From Sanguibacter hominis ATCC BAA-789 (lineage in GTDB: Bacteria > Actinomycetota > Actinomycetes > Actinomycetales > Cellulomonadaceae), in NCBI RefSeq assembly GCF_012396185.1, contig NZ_JAAXOW010000002.1:248001-312000 (forward strand): a stretch of DNA of 64,000 nucleotides, written 5' to 3'. The notes below the pieces were generated by a model that did no database searches, was not told the origin of the DNA, and saw nothing but the letters and a program-made list of their open reading frames with translations. A program made the position numbers and the translations under genes. Shown here piece after piece: positions 10,132-18,735 of the stretch. The number at the start of each line of letters is the position of its first letter. Position 1 is the stretch's first letter.

Positions 10132-10563
10132 ATGACGGCCGACGACGCACTCCCGCAGACGCAGGCGACGCCCGCCTCGACCTCGAGCGGCTTCGGCCGT
10201 GTGATGGTCATGGTCTACGCGATCTTCGCTGTGTCCGCGACCGCCCGGGCGACGTACCAGATCCTCGCGCGCTTCGACGACGCCCCGCTCTCGTTCGCGC
10301 TCTCCGGGGTCGCTGCAGTGCTCTACATCGTCGCGACCGTGTCCCTCGCCCGCTCGAGCGCACTGTCGCGTCGCGTCGCGTGGGTCTCCGTGACGATCGA
10401 GCTCGTCGGTGTGGTCGGCGTCGGCATCGTCTCCTTCGCGCGACCTGACCTGTTCCCCGAGCCGTCCGTGTGGTCCCACCTCGGCCAGGGCTACGGGTAC
10501 GTCCCGTTCGTCCTGCCGTTCGTCGGGCTGTGGTGGCTCGCCCGGACCAGGCCCGTCCGCTAG
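10132..10563 (+). CDS. Integral membrane protein, four predicted spans
   Basis: The 143-residue protein has a short polar N-terminus (MTADDALPQTQ) and four hydrophobic segments at about 22-42, 52-75, 82-102 and 120-138. The ATG at 10132 is chosen, one base after the previous stop; an in-frame GTG at 10123 would overlap that gene. No domain is recognised. It is followed after 29 bases by pyrD, whose product is membrane-associated, so co-expression is likely, but no functional tie can be shown. Confidence 0.75.
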   Translation: MTADDALPQTQATPASTSSGFGRVMVMVYAIFAVSATARATYQILARFDDAPLSFALSGVAAVLYIVATVSLARSSALSRRVAWVSVTIELVGVVGVGIVSFARPDLFPEPSVWSHLGQGYGYVPFVLPFVGLWWLARTRPVR

Positions 10564-10592
10564 CCGTCCCACGCCCGAGAACGAGGAGAGTC

Positions 10593-11603
10593 GTGTACCA
10601 CCTGCTGTTCGAGAAGTTCTTCACCCGGCTGGACCCTGAGACCGCGCACCACCTCGCCTACGGGTGGATCCGCGCCGCCGGCCGGACTCCTGTGGTCCGT
10701 GACGTCGTCGGCTCGGTGCTGCGTGCGCCCGGTCAGGTGCGTGCGTTCGGGCGGACGCTCCCGGGGCCGCTCGGGCTCGCGGGCGGATTCGACAAGGACG
10801 CTCGCGCGGTCGAGGGGCTGACGATGCTCGGCTTCTCGTTCGTCGAGGTCGGCACGATCACCGCCTACCCGCAGCCGGGCAACGAGCAGCCGCGCCTGTG
10901 GCGGCACCTGGACCAGCGCGCCCTGCGCAACCGCATGGGCTTCAACAACGGTGGCGCGACCGTCGCAGCGGAGGAGCTGCGCAGGCTGCGCTCACGCTCG
11001 TGGGGGCGCCGCGCTGTCGTCGGCGTGAACATCGGCAAGACGAAGGTGACGCCGCCCGAGGACGCGGCAGCGGACTACGCGCTCAGCGCGTCGCAGCTCG
11101 CATGCTACGCCGACTACCTCGTCGTCAACGTGTCCTCACCCAACACGCCGGGCCTGCGCGACCTGCAGTCGGTCGACGCGCTGCGCCCGATCCTCGTCGC
11201 CGTCCGTGAGGCTGCGGACGAGGCCGTCCCGGAGCGTCGCGTGCCGCTCCTCGTGAAGATCGCGCCCGACCTCGCCGACGAGGACGTCGACGCCGTCGCG
11301 GACCTCGTGACCGAGCTCGGGCTCGACGGTGTCGTCGCGGTCAACACGACGATCGCGCACGACCTGGGAGCGGGTGGTCTCTCCGGCCCTCCCGAGCTCG
11401 AGCGTGGTGTCGAGGTCGTCGCGCGGCTGCGGGCGCGGCTCGGCGACGGTCCGACGATCATCGGCGTCGGCGGGATCTCGAACCCGCAGGACGCGCAGCG
11501 CTATCTCGCGGCTGGCGCGAACCTCCTGCAGGCGTACACCGCGCTCATCTACGAGGGCCCGTTCTGGGCGTCTCGCGTCAACAAGGTCCTGAGCGCGCGG
11601 TGA
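10593..11603 (+). CDS. pyrD: Dihydroorotate dehydrogenase, quinone-dependent (class 2)
   Basis: This FMN enzyme oxidises dihydroorotate to orotate in pyrimidine synthesis and passes electrons to the quinone pool. The 336-residue protein has the class 2 N-terminal membrane-associating helical region ([19 protein letters not shown]) and FMN/substrate motifs [25 protein letters not shown] and GVNIGKTK. The catalytic-loop motif [14 protein letters not shown] carries the Ser base typical of class 2. GTG 10593 is the start, with GAGGAG a few bases upstream. It overlaps the short gene at 11600 by 4 bases. Confidence 0.95.
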   Translation: MYHLLFEKFFTRLDPETAHHLAYGWIRAAGRTPVVRDVVGSVLRAPGQVRAFGRTLPGPLGLAGGFDKDARAVEGLTMLGFSFVEVGTITAYPQPGNEQPRLWRHLDQRALRNRMGFNNGGATVAAEELRRLRSRSWGRRAVVGVNIGKTKVTPPEDAAADYALSASQLACYADYLVVNVSSPNTPGLRDLQSVDALRPILVAVREAADEAVPERRVPLLVKIAPDLADEDVDAVADLVTELGLDGVVAVNTTIAHDLGAGGLSGPPELERGVEVVARLRARLGDGPTIIGVGGISNPQDAQRYLAAGANLLQAYTALIYEGPFWASRVNKVLSAR

Positions 11604-11818
11604 GCGTCCCGTCGTGGACCTGGACCTGGCTCGACGACCGCGGTGCGGCTGTCGAGGGTCCGCTCAGCCCTGCGTTCATCTCGCGGTTCGACGCCGAGGT
11701 GTGGCTCGGTCAGGTGTGGCGCGAGCGCGCTGCCGACGGTGTCGCGACCGCGCGGCTCGAGCGCGGCGACGGCGCTCGCGTCCCGGCGGCCGACGTCGAC
11801 CTGCTGGCCGCGTCGTAG
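11600..11818 (+). CDS. Short hypothetical protein after pyrD
   Basis: The 72-residue protein begins at GTG 11600, overlapping the pyrD stop (GTGA), which suggests translational coupling. It is rich in Trp near the N-terminus (WTWTWLDDRG) and acidic/basic after that, with no membrane segment or metal motif. I do not recognise a family. The tight overlap and clean end before a terminator hairpin support it being real. Confidence 0.6.
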   Translation: MSVPSWTWTWLDDRGAAVEGPLSPAFISRFDAEVWLGQVWRERAADGVATARLERGDGARVPAADVDLLAAS

Positions 11819-11860
11819 GGACTGCGGGCCGCGCCCTGGCTGGGTGCGTCCCGGGACGAC

Positions 11861-11892
11861 GACAGGCACCACCCCGTGGGGCGATGCCTGTC
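11861..11892. terminator. Bidirectional terminator hairpin
   Basis: Eight-base perfect outer arms (11861-11868 and 11885-11892) enclose an inner CCCC/GGGG stem. It lies between the convergent genes ending at 11818 and 11913. Confidence 0.7.
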
Positions 11893-11912
11893 GATGAGCC
11901 GGGTGCGGTCCG

Positions 11913-12521
11913 TCAGGACGGGTACTGCCCGTGCCGGACCATCGGCTTGGGAAGGCGAGCACGGCGGATCTGGAACGCACGAGCGACGGCGTACCAGCGC
12001 AGCGGCTTGATCGTCAGGCTCGTACCGAACTTCGCGAGGAGCGCCTTCTTGAGCCGGCGCCACATGAGGAAGCCGTCGAGGATCGTCACGAGGACGACCG
12101 CGTACAGCGCGAGCGTCGTGTAGCCGATCAGCACAGGGTTGCCGGTGTTGCCGACGACCATGATGATCACCATCATCGCGAGCGCGACGAAGAGGAACAG
12201 CTCACCGAGGTTCCAGCGCGCGTCCACGAAGTCGCGTACGAAGCGACGCTCGGGGCCCTTGTCGCGCGGCGGGAGGTTGCGCTCGTCGCCGGTCTGCAGC
12301 GCCTTGTACTCGAGGTCGCGCTGCACGCGCATCGCGGCGCGCTCGGCGCGGGCGGCAGCCTTGCGGTCGCCGGGGACGAGCGGGACGCGGTTCGCGGCCT
12401 CGCGCTCACGCCGCTTGGGCGTCGGACCGGACTTGGTCTTGTCGTTCACCGGGGCCGAGTGGTCGAGCTCGGGCGCGGGCTCGGCTGCCTGCGGCTCCTG
12501 ACGGGTCTTCTTCGAGAACAC
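11913..12521 (-). CDS. DUF3043 membrane protein
   Basis: The 202-residue protein starts at GTG 12521. It has a charged N-terminal half (PTPKRREREAANR, then a long basic helix with GDRKAAARAERAAMR), two membrane spans at about 108-128 and 132-152, and a basic C-terminal tail ending in RARLPKPMVRHGQYPS. This layout and the PTPKR/GDR motifs match the actinobacterial DUF3043 family, whose function is unknown. It is likely anchored in the inner membrane with both ends in the cytosol. Its stop lies 20 bases from a bidirectional hairpin. Confidence 0.85.
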   Translation of the reverse strand: MFSKKTRQEPQAAEPAPELDHSAPVNDKTKSGPTPKRREREAANRVPLVPGDRKAAARAERAAMRVQRDLEYKALQTGDERNLPPRDKGPERRFVRDFVDARWNLGELFLFVALAMMVIIMVVGNTGNPVLIGYTTLALYAVVLVTILDGFLMWRRLKKALLAKFGTSLTIKPLRWYAVARAFQIRRARLPKPMVRHGQYPS

Positions 12522-12561
12522 GGTCCCAGGGTAGTCGAACCGCGAGGTGGTGCCGCGCGCG

Positions 12562-13092
12562 TCAGCGTGCGCGGAACGCGACGTCGAACGCCTGGGCCCA
12601 CGCGGCCACGTCGTCGGGCAGCTCGGGGCTCTCGACGGGATGGCCGGTGAGCTCGAGGATCTGCGTCGGGTCGAGGCGCTCGCCGGACGTGGTGAGGAAG
12701 CGCCCGGCGACGATGCCGCGGGCGATCTGGTCGCCGTCGCGCACGAAACGCTGCTCGAGGTAGGCGCACCGTGCGTCCCAGCCGAGGACGCGGCTGCGCA
12801 CCTCGAAGCGCTGCCCGAGCGTGAGGGAGCGCTTGTAGCTCATCGTGGAGGCAGCGACGACCGGGTACCAGCCGCGCTGGATGAGCTCGCGCGCGAGCCC
12901 CATGTCGGCGATGAGGTTGATCCGCGCGACGTCCATCATCTGGAGGTACACGCCGTTGTTGACGTGCCGGTACAGGTCGAGGTCGCCGGGGTGCACGCGC
13001 ATCCGGGTGACCGACTCGTCGAGGGGAGCCATCCCGGGGACCGCGCGGCGGGGGAATCGGGTGGCGTACGCGAGCTGGATCGTCCGGGTCAT
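12562..13092 (-). CDS. Hotdog-fold acyl-CoA thioesterase
   Basis: The 176-residue protein has the 4HBT-type hotdog core: GDLDLYRHVNNGVYLQMMD (the DxxxHxNN motif of acyl-CoA thioesterases), YKRSLTLGQRFEVRSRV and EQRFVRDGDQIARG. It probably hydrolyses acyl-CoA or acyl-ACP thioesters; the chain specificity is not visible. The start is ATG 13092, where similarity begins, since the upstream extension of the frame overlaps nadA in antisense-like sequence. It lies just downstream of nadA on the same strand. Confidence 0.85.
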   Translation of the reverse strand: MTRTIQLAYATRFPRRAVPGMAPLDESVTRMRVHPGDLDLYRHVNNGVYLQMMDVARINLIADMGLARELIQRGWYPVVAASTMSYKRSLTLGQRFEVRSRVLGWDARCAYLEQRFVRDGDQIARGIVAGRFLTTSGERLDPTQILELTGHPVESPELPDDVAAWAQAFDVAFRAR

Positions 13093-13160
13093 GGGACGCA
13101 GGATAACCCGGACCGTCGGTATCGGGTATCGCTTGCGTTCGACGAGAGGGCTGCCGCGGC

Positions 13161-14372
13161 TCAGTGGCCGGGGAGCGCCAGCATCTGGTCGAGCGCCACG
13201 CGCGCCCAGTACGCGTCGTCGCTGTCCACGACGATCCGGTTGACCACGGTTCCCGCGACGAGCGACTCGAGCGCCCACACGAGGTGCGGGAGGTCGATCC
13301 GGTTCATCGTCGAGCAGAAGCACACCGTGGAGTCCAGGTAGTGCACGTTCTTGTCCGGGTGGGCGGCCGCGAGCCTGCGCACGAGGTTGAGCTCCGTGCC
13401 GATCGCCCACGACGAGCCCGGCTCGGCCGCGTCGAGCGCCTTGATGATGTACTCCGTCGACCCGACCATGTCTGCGAGCTCGACGACCTCGTTCTTGCAC
13501 TCGGGGTGCACGAGGACGTTGACGCCCGGGACCGCCGCCCGGATGTCGTGGACGTTCTGGGGGGAGAACCGCCCGTGCACCGAGCAGTGACCGCGCCACA
13601 GGATCATGCGCGCTGCGACGAGCTGCTCGCGGGTCAGGCCGCCGCCCGGCTTGCGCGGGTCGAAGACGACGCAATCCTCAGGCTTCATCCCGAGGTAGCG
13701 GAGCGCCGTGTTCCGGCCGAGGTGCTGGTCGGGCATGAAGAGGACCTTGCCGTCGCCCTCGACGCCACCGACCTTGTCGAAGGCCCAGCGGAGCGCGACG
13801 TGCGCGTTCGACGAGGTGCAGACCGTCCCGGCACGGCGACCGGTGAACGCCTTGATCGCCGCGGTCGAGTTCATGTACGTCACGGGGACCGTCCGGTCCG
13901 CGATGCCGATCTCCTCGAGCACGTCCCAGGCGTCCTCGACCTGGTCGATCGTCGCCATGTCAGCCATCGAGCAGCCCGCGGCGAGGTCGGGCAGCACGAC
14001 CTGCTGCGCGTCGGAGGTCAGGATGTCCGCGCTCTCGGCCATGAAGTGCACGCCGCAGAAGACGACGAACTCCGCGTCCGGGCGTGCTGCGGCCTCGCGG
14101 GCGAGCTTGAAGGAGTCGCCGGTGACGTCAGCGAAGTCGATGACCTCGTCGCGCTGGTAGTGGTGCCCCAGGACGAACACGCGGTCACCGAGCGCCGCAC
14201 GTGCGGCGCGCGCCCGCTCGACGAGGTTCGGATCGCTCGCGGCAGGGAGCGCGCCCGTGCACTCGACACCACGCTCGGAGTCGAGGTCGACGCCTTGCCC
14301 GAGCAGGAGCAGCGCTCCGCTCGGGGCAGGCTCGTTGAACGCGGGGGAGGCGGGGATCGTCGGCGTGCTCAC
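13161..14372 (-). CDS. nadA: Quinolinate synthase NadA
   Basis: This [4Fe-4S] enzyme condenses iminoaspartate with dihydroxyacetone phosphate to give quinolinate in de novo NAD synthesis. The 403-residue protein shows LGHHYQRDEVIDFAD, CGVHFMAESADIL, CSMADM, MNSTAAIKAF, CTSSNAH, HPECKNEV and STVCFCSTMNRI, which contain the cluster cysteines and substrate His residues of the family. GTG 14372 is the start. nadB and nadC are not in the window. The Fe-S carrier gene at 15778 and the desulfurase-like gene at 16443 are close by, which fits a cluster-dependent enzyme. Confidence 0.95.
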   Translation of the reverse strand: MSTPTIPASPAFNEPAPSGALLLLGQGVDLDSERGVECTGALPAASDPNLVERARAARAALGDRVFVLGHHYQRDEVIDFADVTGDSFKLAREAAARPDAEFVVFCGVHFMAESADILTSDAQQVVLPDLAAGCSMADMATIDQVEDAWDVLEEIGIADRTVPVTYMNSTAAIKAFTGRRAGTVCTSSNAHVALRWAFDKVGGVEGDGKVLFMPDQHLGRNTALRYLGMKPEDCVVFDPRKPGGGLTREQLVAARMILWRGHCSVHGRFSPQNVHDIRAAVPGVNVLVHPECKNEVVELADMVGSTEYIIKALDAAEPGSSWAIGTELNLVRRLAAAHPDKNVHYLDSTVCFCSTMNRIDLPHLVWALESLVAGTVVNRIVVDSDDAYWARVALDQMLALPGH

Positions 14373-14440
14373 GCCTCGAATTGTCCCACAACCCGTCGGC
14401 GCCGGGCAGGGCCAGGGTCTCGCGGTGGCACCATGTGGGC

Positions 14441-15634
14441 ATGCAGGTTCTTGTCATCCCCTCGACCGCCTGGCCTTCCACGGCGGGGGCCCCGGGCGCC
14501 CACGTCGCCGACGCTGTCGCCCGGCAGGTCGCGACGGCGTGGGCCCGGGCGGTCCCGCACGCCGACGTGCAGACCGTCCTGCTGAGCGACGGCTCCGCCG
14601 GCTTCGCCGAGACCGCACGCGGCCACCTCGCAGACCCTGCCGCCGACGGCGCCGCGCTCTTTCTCGAGACCGCCTCGGTCGCAGCCGCCGAGGTCGCGGC
14701 CGTCCGCGACCGCACCGGGGAGGGGGCGGCCGACGACCTCGCCGAGCACGGCTCGTCCGCACCGGTCGGCGAGCTCCTCGCAGCCGCGCTCGAGACTCGC
14801 GCACGCACGATCGTCGTCGGCGCTGGCGACGTTCTCGGGGCCGACACGGCATGGGCCGACGGTGGCGCTGGCATGCTCGCGGCCCTCGCGGAGCGCCTCG
14901 GCGTCCCCGGTGCCTCGGACCGGCTGCGCCAGGGCGCCGGTGCCCTCGCGGGGATCGACGCGCACGACCTGCCCGACCTCCTCGCCCTGCGGGACGCGCT
15001 CGCAGGACGCGACGTCGTCGTGGCGCAGCGCGGGGACCGTACGCTCCTCGGGCTCGGCGGCCTCGCCGCCGGGCTCTCCCAGCACGCGGTCGGCGCTGCG
15101 ACGACACAGCGGCTCGAGCGCAACCTCGGCGACCTCTCCCTCGCGGTGGGGCGTGCGCGTTCCGGCTCGCTCGTCGGCCGGGACCTCCTGGGCGCGCCCG
15201 TCGACGTCGCGACCTCCTCGCCCGACCACCTCGCCCGCGCGCTGGCCGCGACCCCCGGAGCCGCCGCGGGCGGTGGGGTCGGGTTCATGCTCGCCGCGCT
15301 CGGCGCGCGCGTCCGGCGCGCGATCGACGTCGTCGCGGACCTCGCGCACCTCCGCGAGAGGATCGCCGCGAGCGACCTCGTCGTCGTCGTCGCGCCCGCG
15401 ATCGACGCGGCTGAGGTGCACGACGGCGTCCTTCCCGCCGTCGCCGAGGTCGCGCTCGACCATGCCGTCCCCGTCGCCGCCCTCGTCGGGGGGAGCGAGG
15501 CGGGCCGCCGTGAGTGGTCCGCGATCGGCGTCGCGGGCGTCCACGAGACTGGTCACGCCGACGCCGCGTGGTGGACCAGCAGCGACGAGGTCGCCGAGCG
15601 GGTCGCGCGGGTGGCCCGCACCTGGGTGCTCTGA
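14441..15634 (+). CDS. Glycerate kinase family protein
   Basis: The 397-residue protein fits the bacterial glycerate kinase family (GK-1/GlxK type, phosphorylating D-glycerate). Features are an N-terminal IPSTAWPSTAGAPGAHVADA, a central VVGAGDVLGADTAWADGGAGML (glycine-rich) and a late GGGVGFMLAALGARVRRAIDVV, the GGxGxGLGAxL-like substrate loop. The start is ATG 14441 rather than the in-frame ATG at 14381, since the family fold begins at MQVLVIPS. In mycobacteria a homologue (Rv2205c) also neighbours the ErpA-type gene, as here. Several loops are more degenerate than in GlxK, so the exact substrate is uncertain. Confidence 0.75.
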   Translation: MQVLVIPSTAWPSTAGAPGAHVADAVARQVATAWARAVPHADVQTVLLSDGSAGFAETARGHLADPAADGAALFLETASVAAAEVAAVRDRTGEGAADDLAEHGSSAPVGELLAAALETRARTIVVGAGDVLGADTAWADGGAGMLAALAERLGVPGASDRLRQGAGALAGIDAHDLPDLLALRDALAGRDVVVAQRGDRTLLGLGGLAAGLSQHAVGAATTQRLERNLGDLSLAVGRARSGSLVGRDLLGAPVDVATSSPDHLARALAATPGAAAGGGVGFMLAALGARVRRAIDVVADLAHLRERIAASDLVVVVAPAIDAAEVHDGVLPAVAEVALDHAVPVAALVGGSEAGRREWSAIGVAGVHETGHADAAWWTSSDEVAERVARVARTWVL

Positions 15635-15777
15635 CCTGCCCCGTACCGCAGAGCGGTGGCATTGCTCACCGATCCGCCCGGCACACGGCGCTCCCGCGTA
15701 CGCTGGTGGGAACAAACCGGAAGGGGGGCCGTGTTGACCATGTGCCCGCCCTTGCCCCAGTGAATGCCGGAGACCTG

Positions 15778-16128
15778 ATGAGCGAGACCACTGAGACCAC
15801 CACGCACGGCGTCGAGCTGACCGACGTCGCCGCCTCGAAGGTGCGCAGCCTTCTCGAGCAGGAGGGCCGCGACGACCTGCGCCTCCGGGTCGCCGTGCAG
15901 CCTGGCGGCTGCTCGGGGCTGATCTACCAGCTCTACTTCGACGAGCGCCTGCTCGACGGCGACGCGACGCGCGACTTCGACGGCGTCGAGGTCGTCGTGG
16001 ACAAGATGAGCGTCCCGTACCTCGAGGGCGCCACCATCGACTTCGCGGACACGATCGAGAAGCAGGGCTTCACGATCGACAACCCCAACGCGGGCAGCTC
16101 GTGCGCCTGCGGGGACTCGTTCAGCTGA
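15778..16128 (+). CDS. erpA: A-type iron-sulfur carrier/insertion protein
   Basis: The 116-residue HesB/IscA-family protein carries the three conserved cysteines: Cys45 in QPGGCSGLIY and Cys109/Cys111 in GSSCACGDSFS. A-type carriers receive clusters from scaffold proteins and pass them to apo-enzymes. The start is ATG 15778, after an unusually long (143-base) leader that probably holds the promoter. Synteny (glycerate kinase upstream, ctaC downstream) matches mycobacterial Rv2204c. Likely clients include NadA encoded nearby. It faces the TusA-like gene across a terminator. Confidence 0.92.
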   Translation: MSETTETTTHGVELTDVAASKVRSLLEQEGRDDLRLRVAVQPGGCSGLIYQLYFDERLLDGDATRDFDGVEVVVDKMSVPYLEGATIDFADTIEKQGFTIDNPNAGSSCACGDSFS

Positions 16129-16149
16129 GTCGCTGAGCCCTGCACGTCG

Positions 16150-16180
16150 ACGAGGCCGGCCCCGCGGGGTCCGGCCTCGT
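16150..16180. terminator. Bidirectional terminator hairpin
   Basis: The perfect 10-base arms at 16150-16159 and 16171-16180 enclose a self-complementary core (CCCCGCGGGG). It sits between the convergent erpA and TusA-like genes. Confidence 0.75.
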
Positions 16181-16218
16181 TCGCGTCCCGGGAGGGTTTC
16201 CGGGCCCGGGCGCGACGA

Positions 16219-16446
16219 TCAGCCCAGCTCGACGACGATGCGGCGGTGGTCGCCGTGGTCCTCGTCGACGACGAGGGTGTGGCCGCGCATGCGCGCCCAC
16301 GCGGGTATGTCGGTCGACGCGGCGGGGTCGGTCGTGAGGACGGCGACGCTCGTGCCCGCGGGGAGCTCGGCGGCTGCGGCCGCCAGCCGGATGACCGGCA
16401 GCGGGCAGCGCAGCCCGCGGGCGTCGACGTCGGGTGCGGTGCTCAC
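16219..16446 (-). CDS. TusA-like sulfurtransferase
   Basis: The 75-residue protein carries the TusA signature near the N-terminus (DARGLRCPLPVIRLAAA), in which the Cys receives persulfide sulfur from a desulfurase. The rest is the expected beta-alpha-beta fold ending in HGDHRRIVVELG. The start is GTG 16446, overlapping the stop of the upstream class V aminotransferase-like gene by 4 bases (GTGA), so the two are translationally coupled and probably act as donor and acceptor. A second C-terminal cysteine typical of some TusA relatives is absent. Confidence 0.85.
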   Translation of the reverse strand: MSTAPDVDARGLRCPLPVIRLAAAAAELPAGTSVAVLTTDPAASTDIPAWARMRGHTLVVDEDHGDHRRIVVELG

Positions 16447-17624
16447 AGGCCCCGCACCCCCAGCTGGTCTCGGACACGGGCGACGCACCCGGGGAGCACC
16501 GCGAGGAAGCGGTCGACGTCGTCGGACGTGACGCCGGGGTGCAGCGTGAGGCGCACGTTCCCGTGCGTGAGGACCCCCATCGCGCGCAGCACGTGGCTCG
16601 GCTCGAGAGTGAGCGACGTGCACGCGCTGCCGGAGCCGACCGCGAACCCGTGCCGGTCGAGCTCCGTCAGGAGCGCCTCGCCGTCGACGTAGAGGCACGA
16701 GAACGTGAGCACGTGGGGGAGCCGTTCGTCCGGGTCCCCGACGACCTCGACGTCAGGCACGAGCCTCGGCACCTCGTCCCGCAGCCTGTCGACGAGCACG
16801 GAGAGCCGGGCAGCGGTCTCCTGGCGCTCGGCCATGACGGCCTTGAGCACGACGGCCGCCGCGAAGGCGTTCGCGACGTTGACGCCGCCCGGTGCCCACG
16901 GGTCGGCGTCCTCAGGCCCGGTCTGCGCGACTCGCACGCCCTGCCGCACCACGAGCAGCCCGACACCGCGCGGCGCGCCCCAGTCGGCAGGGTCGGCTGC
17001 CAGCACGTCCCACGACGACGGCACGTGCGCGTGGCCCAGCGACGCGCCGGCATCGACGAGGAACGGCACGCGCGCTGCGCGCGCCGCCTCGTGCACGGCG
17101 GCGAGCGGCTGAACCGTCCCGACCTCGCCGTTCGCGTGCTGCAGGCATGCGAGGCCCACGCCTGGCTGCGCGACGGCGTCTGCCATCGCGAGGGCGTCGA
17201 CACGACCGAGGCGGTCGGTGGGGATTAGCGTCACGCCGTCCTCGCCCGCGACGTGGCGCGCGGCCGCGAGGACCGCGGCGCGCTCGACCGCCGACGCCAC
17301 GACGCCCCGCCCGACGCGGCGTCGGGCTGGCGCGACCGCCGTGACGGCCGCGTGCAGGGACGCGACGTGCGACGGCGTCAGGTGCACCTCTTGCGTGCGG
17401 GCGCCGACGAGCGCCGCGAACGTCTCGCGTGCCGCGCCGAGGAGCGTCGCCGCGGTCCTCGCCTCGGAGTGCAGGCGCTCGGGGTTCGACCACCCCTCGG
17501 CGGACGCCTGCCGCAAGGCCTCCAGGGCCAGCGGGTGGAGGGGGGCGGCACCCCCGGCGTCGAGGTAGGAGCGCCCGGCGGGGCGAGTGCTCGCGGAGGC
17601 GTCAGGGGTGGTCGGTCGGGTCAC
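16443..17624 (-). CDS. NifS/IscS-like class V aminotransferase lacking the PLP lysine
   Basis: The 393-residue protein has the cysteine desulfurase architecture: YLDAGGAAPLHP at about 20, HANGEVGTVQP near 163-173, LVDAGASLGHAHV with Asp191, and the sulfur-accepting loop GSGSACTSLTLEPSHVL with Cys335. However, the PLP-binding motif SxHK aligns without gaps to DPAD (211-214), so the Schiff-base lysine is Asp214 and its preceding His is Ala213. The Gln that normally contacts PLP (DAAQ) is Ala194. It therefore may not be a classical PLP desulfurase. It overlaps the TusA-like gene by 4 bases. Alternatives are a non-enzymatic persulfide carrier or a diverged fold with another cofactor mode. Confidence 0.8.
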   Translation of the reverse strand: MTRPTTPDASASTRPAGRSYLDAGGAAPLHPLALEALRQASAEGWSNPERLHSEARTAATLLGAARETFAALVGARTQEVHLTPSHVASLHAAVTAVAPARRRVGRGVVASAVERAAVLAAARHVAGEDGVTLIPTDRLGRVDALAMADAVAQPGVGLACLQHANGEVGTVQPLAAVHEAARAARVPFLVDAGASLGHAHVPSSWDVLAADPADWGAPRGVGLLVVRQGVRVAQTGPEDADPWAPGGVNVANAFAAAVVLKAVMAERQETAARLSVLVDRLRDEVPRLVPDVEVVGDPDERLPHVLTFSCLYVDGEALLTELDRHGFAVGSGSACTSLTLEPSHVLRAMGVLTHGNVRLTLHPGVTSDDVDRFLAVLPGCVARVRDQLGVRGL

Positions 17625-17814
17625 ATCGCAACGCTAACCCGGGCCTGAACGTCCCTTGGTGACAAATACCGGGCAACCGCCATGACCTCGGGCATCTTCC
17701 TGGGATGAAGGTCCCTCCCGAGGCGCTAGGCTCGGACTGTCGAGGACCAAGGTCCCAGTGCTGTGCCGTCCGGCCGGATGGCGCGGACCTGGGACGTGAC
17801 GTGAAAGGCCTCCC

Positions 17815-18735
17815 TTGCACTCGCACACTTCACCCAGTCGTCAGCAGCGCGGCATCCTCCGGCGGCTGAGCGCACCTGCGCTCGCCGCCACGTTCGTGCT
17901 GCTCGTCTCCGGCTGCTCCGAGGCGACCCAGCGCGGCTTCATGCCCGGGTACTCCGACGGCCCCGTGACGAACCACACCGACCGCATCACGTCGCTGTGG
18001 GTCGGCTCGTGGATCGCGCTCCTCGTCGTCGGTCTCATCACCTGGGGCCTGATGCTCTGGTGCGCGATCGCCTACCGGAAGCGCAAGAACGACCACACGC
18101 TGCCGATCCAGACGCGCTACCACGTGCCTCTCGAGATGATGTACACCGTTATCCCGCTCGTGATGATCGGCGTCTTCTTCTTCTACACGCAGCGCGACAT
18201 GACCGAGATCCGTTCGCTCGACGCCGAGCCGGACGTGACCATCCAGGTCGTCGGCAAGCAGTGGAGCTGGGACATCAACTACCTCGACGACGACGTCTAC
18301 TTCGACGGTCAGCACGCGAAGGACGTCTCGGTGCTCGGCGGCGACACGAGCCTCGACGGGCAGCCGGGCACCGACGTGTCCCTCCCGACGCTGTACCTCC
18401 CGGTCGGCGAGCAGGTCGAGCTGGTCCTCGACTCGCGCGACGTCATCCACTCGTTCTGGGTGCCGGCGTTCCTCGACAAGCTCGACATGATCCCCGGCCG
18501 TACGAACCGCATGCAGATCATCCCTGAGCGCATCGGCTACTACGCCGGCAAGTGCGCCGAGCTCTGCGGTGAGCACCACTCCGGGATGCTCTTCAACGTC
18601 GCGGTCGTGTCGCGTGCCGACTACGACGCCCACATGGACGAGCTGCGCGCCGCAGGCAAGACGGGCGCTCTCGGTCTCGACCTGAACCGGCAGCAGGACG
18701 CCGCCGACCTGACCCAGACGGAGGAGCAGCACTGA
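17815..18735 (+). CDS. ctaC: Cytochrome c oxidase subunit II (lipoprotein)
   Basis: Subunit II of the aa3 oxidase accepts electrons from cytochrome c through the CuA centre. The 306-residue product has a lipoprotein signal with lipobox VSGC (Cys34), two membrane spans (about 60-85 and 108-130) and a periplasmic-side cupredoxin domain. Its CuA loop [14 protein letters not shown] holds Cys247, Cys251, His255 and Met258, approximately. It starts at TTG 17815: AAAGG lies 6 bases before it and no in-frame ATG precedes the signal peptide. The stop shares a base with the ctaD start. The 190-base gap upstream probably holds the promoter. Confidence 0.93.
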   Translation: MHSHTSPSRQQRGILRRLSAPALAATFVLLVSGCSEATQRGFMPGYSDGPVTNHTDRITSLWVGSWIALLVVGLITWGLMLWCAIAYRKRKNDHTLPIQTRYHVPLEMMYTVIPLVMIGVFFFYTQRDMTEIRSLDAEPDVTIQVVGKQWSWDINYLDDDVYFDGQHAKDVSVLGGDTSLDGQPGTDVSLPTLYLPVGEQVELVLDSRDVIHSFWVPAFLDKLDMIPGRTNRMQIIPERIGYYAGKCAELCGEHHSGMLFNVAVVSRADYDAHMDELRAAGKTGALGLDLNRQQDAADLTQTEEQH

